A stretch of DNA of 10,470 nucleotides from Clostridiaceae bacterium (lineage in GTDB: Bacteria; Bacillota; Clostridia; Saccharofermentanales; UBA5734): NCBI GenBank assembly GCA_012522285.1, contig JAAYKS010000114.1:1-10470 (forward strand). The letters are read 5' to 3'. Below are positions 6,021 through 10,470 of the stretch, one piece after another (positions within the stretch are counted from its first letter, which is position 1; the number at the start of each line of letters is the position of its first letter). The notes under the pieces were generated by a model that saw only the letters and a program-made list of their open reading frames with translations, was not told the origin of the DNA and searched no databases. The translations under genes and the position numbers were made by a program.

Positions 6021-7652
6021 TCAGTCGGTCACCGAGCAATACATGAAGTATTTGTAGCCGAGCGGCGAGGAATAGAAGCCCTCGAGCTTAGCGCTCTTCA
6101 TGTAGATGTCGACATAGTAGTAGATCGGAGAGACAGGCATTTCTTCCATGAGAATGTCTTCCGCCGCGTGCATGTCGGCATACCGCTTGGTGCGGTCAGA
6201 GCTGGTTTTGACACCTGAAATCAGGGCGTCGTATTCCGCGTTGGACCACTGCGCGTCGTTGTTGCCGCCGCCGGTGACCCACATGTCGAGGAAGCTGATC
6301 GGATCGTTGTAGTCAGCCAGCCAGCCGTGGCGGGCGACTTCGTACTCACCGTTCTGACGGGTGTTGAGGAACACGCCCCACTCCTGCTCCGCGATGGTGC
6401 AGTCGATACCGAGCTCGGTTTTCCACATGTTCTGCAGCGCTTCCGCGATCAGTTTGTGGCCGGTGCTGGTATTGAGCAGGTACTCGAATTTCGGGAACCC
6501 TTCGCCGTTGGCATAGCCCGCGTCGGCCAGCAGCTGCCTGGCTTCGTCACAGTTCGCCTGGTAATCCTCTTTGGCGACTGAGTAATAGTCGCCGCCGACA
6601 TCGCGGAACTCTTTGGTCGGGTCGCCGTCGGTCAGGCCGGTCGCGACATACGCGGTGGCGGGTTCCTGTCCGGCTTTGCCGATCTGCTCAACGATGAAGT
6701 TACGGTCGATGACGAGCGAGAGCGCCTTGCGGACACGCATGTCGTCAAAGGGTTCTTTCTCGGTGTTGAAGCAGACGAAATAGGTACCGAGCTGACCCGC
6801 GATAAAGAATTCGTCGTTGTCACGCAGGTTGTCGATTTCGTCGTTCGGGACCGAGTCCGCCAGCATGATCGTACCGTTCTGGTAGGCGGCCAGGATCGCG
6901 TTGTCGTCGTCCATCAACACGAACTTGATCGTCTCGGGGAGGATCGCGTCCTTGTCGTGGTAGTACTCGTTCTTCTCAAACACGATCTGGGCATCATGAT
7001 CCCAGGCCTTCATCTTGTACGGACCGTTGGTGATGTAGGTCTCGGGTTTGGTGGACCAGGCCTCGTCGCTCTCGACGATGTCCTTGCGGACCGGGAACAG
7101 GGGCGGGAACGCCAGGATCTCCATGAAATAGGGGGCGGCGGAGGGCAAGGTGATCTCGATGGTCTTGGCATCGATGGCCTTGGCGCCGATGGCGTCCACG
7201 TCATACACGTCGACCTCGGGATCCGCGTAATACACATCCGCGACACCCGTGATGTTTTCGAGCATGTAACCGTAGGACGTGGCGTTGACAGGATCGATCG
7301 CGCGCTTCCATGCGTAGATGAAGTCTTCCGCGACCAGATCTTTGCCGTCCGACCATTTGAGACCGTCACGCAGGGTGATGGTGTAGGTCAGTCCGTCTTC
7401 GCTGATCTTGATCTCCTTGGCGGCATCGGGTTGGGGCATGCCGTCCTTGTCGAGCTTGCAGATCCCCGAGAATGCGTGGATCAGCAGGGTGGCGCCATCG
7501 ACCGCCTCGTTGTACGCGGGATCGCTGCTGTCGGGTTCAGACCCGACGCAGACGCTGAGTTCCTGGATCGCAGCCGGTTTGTTGCAGGCCGCGAATACGG
7601 ACATGCACATCAACAGCGCGAGCACCAGACTGAGCAACCGGATTTTTCTCAT
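6021..7652 (-). CDS. oppA: Oligopeptide-binding lipoprotein (SBP_bac_5 family)
   Basis: The 543-residue protein is the extracellular receptor of the peptide importer encoded upstream. A lipoprotein signal occupies the N-terminus: MRKIR, a hydrophobic core, then VFAAC with Cys23 as the expected lipidation site, which would anchor it to the outer face of the membrane. Family hallmarks follow: LRDGLKWSDG (94-103) and AEDFIYAWKRAIDP (108-121), then the long two-lobed fold to the normal C-terminus (EGFYSSPLGYKY). Length is typical of OppA/DppA. AAGGAGG at 7668-7662 lies 9 bases before the ATG. It is the last gene of the operon, 113 bases after oppF, with two hairpins beyond its stop; a distal receptor gene is also known from the Lactococcus opp operon. 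Oligopeptide rather than dipeptide or another ligand is a best guess, because this family also binds other solutes. Confidence 0.93.
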   Translation of the reverse strand: MRKIRLLSLVLALLMCMSVFAACNKPAAIQELSVCVGSEPDSSDPAYNEAVDGATLLIHAFSGICKLDKDGMPQPDAAKEIKISEDGLTYTITLRDGLKWSDGKDLVAEDFIYAWKRAIDPVNATSYGYMLENITGVADVYYADPEVDVYDVDAIGAKAIDAKTIEITLPSAAPYFMEILAFPPLFPVRKDIVESDEAWSTKPETYITNGPYKMKAWDHDAQIVFEKNEYYHDKDAILPETIKFVLMDDDNAILAAYQNGTIMLADSVPNDEIDNLRDNDEFFIAGQLGTYFVCFNTEKEPFDDMRVRKALSLVIDRNFIVEQIGKAGQEPATAYVATGLTDGDPTKEFRDVGGDYYSVAKEDYQANCDEARQLLADAGYANGEGFPKFEYLLNTSTGHKLIAEALQNMWKTELGIDCTIAEQEWGVFLNTRQNGEYEVARHGWLADYNDPISFLDMWVTGGGNNDAQWSNAEYDALISGVKTSSDRTKRYADMHAAEDILMEEMPVSPIYYYVDIYMKSAKLEGFYSSPLGYKYFMYCSVTD

Positions 7653-7765
7653 CTGTGTCTTCCTCCTTGTGGTTTTGACTGTGTTTCTCCTCTATGCTCC
7701 CACCCGCGGGGCAAACCCGACCGTTCCCGATGTGCCGGAGTCGCCCGTTGGGACAAAGCCCGTGT
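7653..7765 (-). other. oppF-oppA intergenic region
   Basis: These 113 bases hold the oppA ribosome binding site. A second purine-rich stretch resembling it (GAGGAGAAACACAG, 7693-7680) has no start codon after it. No convincing promoter or terminator is visible, so oppA is probably read from the upstream operon; the gap may still carry a processing site. Confidence 0.5.
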
Positions 7766-8737
7766 CTATGCCTTTTTGTCCAGTAGATGGCATGCCGCAA
7801 AATGTTTGTTGCCGTAGTCTTTGAACTCCGGCTCCTGCTCAGCGCAGATCGGCATCGCGTAGGGACACCGGGTGCGGAAATTGCAGCCCGAAGGCGGATT
7901 CAAAGGGCTGGGGACGTCCCCTTGCAGGATGATGCGTTTCCGATTGCGGCTGGAGCGCGGATCCGGAATCGGAATGGCAGACAACAAGGACTGGGTGTAG
8001 GGGTGGATCGGGTGGAAATGGAGGTCTTCCGCAGAGGCGAGTTCGACCATTTTGCCCAGGTACATGACCCCGATCCGGTGGGAAATGTGGCGGACGACCG
8101 ACAGGTCGTGCGCAATAAACAGATACGCCAATCCGGACGCGGCCTGCAAATCCTCGAAAATGTTGATGATCTGCGCCTGAATCGAGACGTCGAGCGCGGA
8201 GAGCGGCTCGTCGCAGACCATAAACTCCGGACTGACCGCAAGCGCGCGCGCGATCCCGATGCGCTGCCGCTGTCCGCCCGAAAACTCGTGCGGATAACGG
8301 GTTGCGTGCTCGGAATTGAGCCCGACCCTCTCCAGCAGCGCGTTGATGCGGTCCTTGCGATCCTTCCGCGAGGTGGCGAGTTTTTGGATGTCGATGGCCT
8401 CGGCCACGATGTCTCCGACTGTCATGCGGGGGTTGAGCGAAGCATATGGGTCTTGAAACACGATCTGCATCCGCCGGCGGTAGGGGTGCATGTCCGCACG
8501 TGTGATATCGTCTCCGTCGAATACGATTTTCCCGCCGGTGGGTTCGTACAGCCGCAGGATTGTGCGACCGACCGTGGTCTTGCCACAGCCGCTCTCCCCG
8601 ACCAGGCCGAGGGTTTCGCCGCGTGCGATGTCCATATTGATCCCGTCGACTGCCTTGACATACGCGGGGGTGAAAAGCCTCCCCCGGACTTTAAAATATT
8701 GTTTGAGGTCCCTGACCTCGAGCAGCGGCGCGCCCAT
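7766..8737 (-). CDS. oppF: Oligopeptide ABC transporter ATP-binding protein OppF
   Basis: This 323-residue cytoplasmic ATPase energises peptide import together with OppD. Visible motifs are Walker A GESGCGKT (47-54), Q-loop VFQDPYASLNP (93-103), signature FSGGQRQ (152-158), Walker B FMVCDEP (172-178) and switch His210. The C-terminal oligopeptide/dipeptide extension carries four cysteines (285, 291, 298, 316). Several in-frame codons lie upstream, but ATG at 8737 is chosen: it overlaps the oppD stop by one base (TGATG), has AGGAGG 7 bases upstream, and starts at the usual MGAPLLEVRDLKQYF N-terminus. The overlap implies translational coupling, suiting an OppD-OppF heterodimer. OppF rather than OppD is assigned from gene order and the ETLGLVGESGCGKTT form of Walker A. 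Confidence 0.95.
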   Translation of the reverse strand: MGAPLLEVRDLKQYFKVRGRLFTPAYVKAVDGINMDIARGETLGLVGESGCGKTTVGRTILRLYEPTGGKIVFDGDDITRADMHPYRRRMQIVFQDPYASLNPRMTVGDIVAEAIDIQKLATSRKDRKDRINALLERVGLNSEHATRYPHEFSGGQRQRIGIARALAVSPEFMVCDEPLSALDVSIQAQIINIFEDLQAASGLAYLFIAHDLSVVRHISHRIGVMYLGKMVELASAEDLHFHPIHPYTQSLLSAIPIPDPRSSRNRKRIILQGDVPSPLNPPSGCNFRTRCPYAMPICAEQEPEFKDYGNKHFAACHLLDKKA

Positions 8738-9780
8738 CACGGGGCCTCCTGTCCGGATGCGGACGGGGTGGTCTGGGCGACCTCGCCGGCTTCCATGGCA
8801 TTGCGTTCGTTCAGCCAGCAGGCGCTGACGTGCGTGTCGGAAAGTTGGGTGTAGTCCGGCATACGGGAGAGACATATTTTCATGCAGGACTCGCAGCGCG
8901 GGGCGAAGGGACACCCTGCGGGGAGGTTCATCGAGTCGACCGGCGAGCCCTCGATCGGCACGAGTTTTTCATGCTCGTCGACATTGAGTTTGGGGATCGA
9001 GGCCAGCAGGCCAAAGGTATAGGGGTGATTGGGCGCGTAGAAGATCTCGTCGACCGTCCCCTTCTCGACGACCATGCCGGCATACATCACCATGATGTTC
9101 TGGCACATATCGGCGACCACGCCCAGATCGTGCGTGATGAGGATGATCGACATACCGAGCTTTTGCTTGAGCTCGTTCATCAGCTCGAGGATCTGCGCCT
9201 GGATCGTGACGTCCAGCGCGGTGGTCGGCTCGTCCGCGATCAGGAGCTGGGGTTCGCAGGCCAGTGCGATCGCGATCATGACGCGTTGCCGCATCCCGCC
9301 CGAAAATTCGTGCGGGTACTGGCGGAGGCGCCGTACCGGTTCGTTGACGCCGACCAGTTCGAGCAGTTCGATCGCGCGCTTGTGCGCCTGCTGTTTGTCC
9401 ATATCGGTGTGCAACAGGATGGCCTCCATGATCTGGTTGCCAATCGTGAACACCGGATTGAGTGAGGTCATCGGGTCCTGGAAGATGATGCTGATCTCGT
9501 TGCCGCGTATTTTCTGCATCTCATTTTCGGAGAGCTCGTGAATCGGATGGTTGTCAAACTCGATGGTTCCGTTCTTGACTTTTCCCGGCTCCGGGATCAG
9601 TCCCATCACGGAATAAGCAGACACGCTTTTGCCGCTCCCGGATTCGCCGACGATCCCGAGCACCTCCCCGTACTGAAGGGTCAATGAAACGCGGTTGACT
9701 GCACGCACCTCGCCCATGGGGGTGAAAAAGGAGACGTCCAGATCTTTGATGTCGAGTAGGGACCCGTTGGGATTTGCCAT
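8737..9780 (-). CDS. oppD: Oligopeptide ABC transporter ATP-binding protein OppD
   Basis: The 347-residue partner ATPase has Walker A GESGSGKS (45-52), Q-loop IFQDPMTSLNP (99-109), signature FSGGMRQ (159-165), Walker B LLIADEP (179-185) and switch His217. The C-terminal domain is cysteine-rich: Cys290, 296, 299, 303 and 321. Four of these match OppF in spacing, and related DppD proteins are reported to hold an iron-sulfur cluster there. ATG at 9780 has AAGGAGG 8 bases upstream and follows the oppC stop by 13 bases. A tail of about 25 residues past Cys321, rich in Ala, Ser, Glu and Pro, looks unconserved. It acts at the inner membrane face with OppB, OppC and OppF. Confidence 0.96.
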   Translation of the reverse strand: MANPNGSLLDIKDLDVSFFTPMGEVRAVNRVSLTLQYGEVLGIVGESGSGKSVSAYSVMGLIPEPGKVKNGTIEFDNHPIHELSENEMQKIRGNEISIIFQDPMTSLNPVFTIGNQIMEAILLHTDMDKQQAHKRAIELLELVGVNEPVRRLRQYPHEFSGGMRQRVMIAIALACEPQLLIADEPTTALDVTIQAQILELMNELKQKLGMSIILITHDLGVVADMCQNIMVMYAGMVVEKGTVDEIFYAPNHPYTFGLLASIPKLNVDEHEKLVPIEGSPVDSMNLPAGCPFAPRCESCMKICLSRMPDYTQLSDTHVSACWLNERNAMEAGEVAQTTPSASGQEAP

Positions 9781-9793
9781 GTTGTCCGCCTCC

Positions 9794-10470
9794 TTATTTC
9801 TTCAGTCTGGGATCCAGCGCATCGCGCAGTCCGTCGCCAAAGAGGTTGAAGGCCAAGATGACGATACTGATGGTGATCGCGGGGGCGACCAGCCGATATG
9901 TATAGGAAGTGATGCCGCCGATCGCGTCCGCGGCGAGCGAGCCGAGCGAGGGCATCGGGGCCTGCACGCCCAGTCCGAGGAAGCTGAGGAAGGATTCCGT
10001 AAAGATGGCGGACGGGATCTGCAGCGAGGTCGTGACCACGATGGTCCCGATTGTGTTGGGGATCAGGTGACGGCGGATGATCCGGGCATTGCTGCCGCCC
10101 ATCGCGCGCGCCGCGGTCACAAACTCCTGTTCCTTGAGCATCAGCACCTGGCCGCGCACGAGGCGAGCCATGCCAACCCAGTACAGCAAGCTGAAGGTGA
10201 TGAAGATGCTGATTAGCCCCGGGCCGATCAGACTGAGCCCATCGAAGATCGGAGAGGTCTCAAACAGCCGTTCCAGCGGCTTTTTCAAGGTGACCATGAG
10301 GATGATGATGATCAGGATGTCCGGAATCGTATAGATGACCTCCACGATCCGCATCATCACGAGATCGACCCGGCCTCCTGCCAGCCCGGAGACCGAACCA
10401 TATACCGATCCGATGATCAAGATCAGGAAACTCGCGACGATGCCGACCAGCAGGGAGATCCGTGTCCCCA
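9794..10470 (-). CDS. oppC: Oligopeptide ABC transporter permease OppC, 5' end outside window
   Basis: The last 224 residues of a DppC/OppC permease are visible. The frame continues through the right edge, beginning with GTRISLLVG, a conserved part of the first half of this family, so roughly 80-100 N-terminal residues are missing. Hydrophobic helices alternate with loops. The cytoplasmic coupling (EAA) loop reads EFVTAARAMGG followed by RRHLIPN (10055-10126), where the permease contacts the ATPases. The C-terminus FNLFGDGLRDALDPRLKK is typical of the family. It would pair with OppB, expected immediately upstream outside the window, to form the peptide channel. It is followed after 13 bases by oppD in the same operon. 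An internal ATG at 10420 is not the true start. Confidence 0.95.
   Translation of the reverse strand, partial: GTRISLLVGIVASFLILIIGSVYGSVSGLAGGRVDLVMMRIVEVIYTIPDILIIIILMVTLKKPLERLFETSPIFDGLSLIGPGLISIFITFSLLYWVGMARLVRGQVLMLKEQEFVTAARAMGGSNARIIRRHLIPNTIGTIVVTTSLQIPSAIFTESFLSFLGLGVQAPMPSLGSLAADAIGGITSYTYRLVAPAITISIVILAFNLFGDGLRDALDPRLKK

Noticed and set aside
7653..7765. A separate promoter for oppA
   Set aside because: No -35/-10 pair with acceptable spacing is visible. CATAGA-like boxes occur but without a partner at 16-18 bases.
8738..8914. A 59-residue N-terminal extension of OppF inside oppD
   Set aside because: It is the oppD coding region read in another frame; the ATG at 8737 with AGGAGG and a TGATG overlap is the natural start.

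Overview
The window reads as ordinary chromosome from a GC-rich (roughly 60% G+C by eye) Gram-positive anaerobe, most likely an uncultured member of Bacillota/Clostridia. The reasons are near-perfect AGGAGG ribosome binding sites before almost every gene, consensus sigma-A-type promoters, short GC-rich terminators with T tracts, a clostridial-style lipoprotein signal on the solute-binding protein, and an operon pairing a MarR repressor with an ABC exporter. The taxonomic placement is inference; no rRNA or marker gene is present.

Layout. (1) Positions 1-1701, minus strand: a MarR-family repressor and, translationally coupled behind it, the first 396 residues of an ABC exporter half-transporter that runs off the left edge. 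(2) Positions 1702-2035: a divergent control region. It holds a near-consensus promoter for the marR operon, an array of three (perhaps four) 15-bp tandem repeats at its transcription start, and the promoter and structured leader of the next gene. (3) Positions 2036-3154, plus strand: a URO-D/MtaA-superfamily protein lacking the usual zinc-ligand cysteines, closed by a strong terminator. (4) Positions 3303-4046, plus strand: a VTT (TVP38/TMEM64, DedA-like) membrane protein with its own promoter. (5) Positions 4057-5856, minus strand: adenine deaminase, convergent with the VTT gene and only 10 bases from it. (6) Positions 5937-10470, minus strand: the distal part of an oligopeptide ABC import operon in the order oppC (partial)-oppD-oppF-oppA, ended by two hairpins, the outer one a terminator.

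How the parts work together. The opp genes encode a permease subunit, two ATPases and a lipoprotein receptor for peptide uptake; oppB is expected just beyond the right edge. Adenine deaminase salvages adenine to hypoxanthine and ammonia. The MarR/exporter pair looks like a self-regulated efflux module; its second half-transporter would be expected beyond the left edge. No CRISPR array, transposon, phage gene, tRNA or rRNA was seen. I found no convincing new multi-gene system. The points most worth a second look are the 15-bp repeat array and the URO-D-like protein with missing metal ligands.
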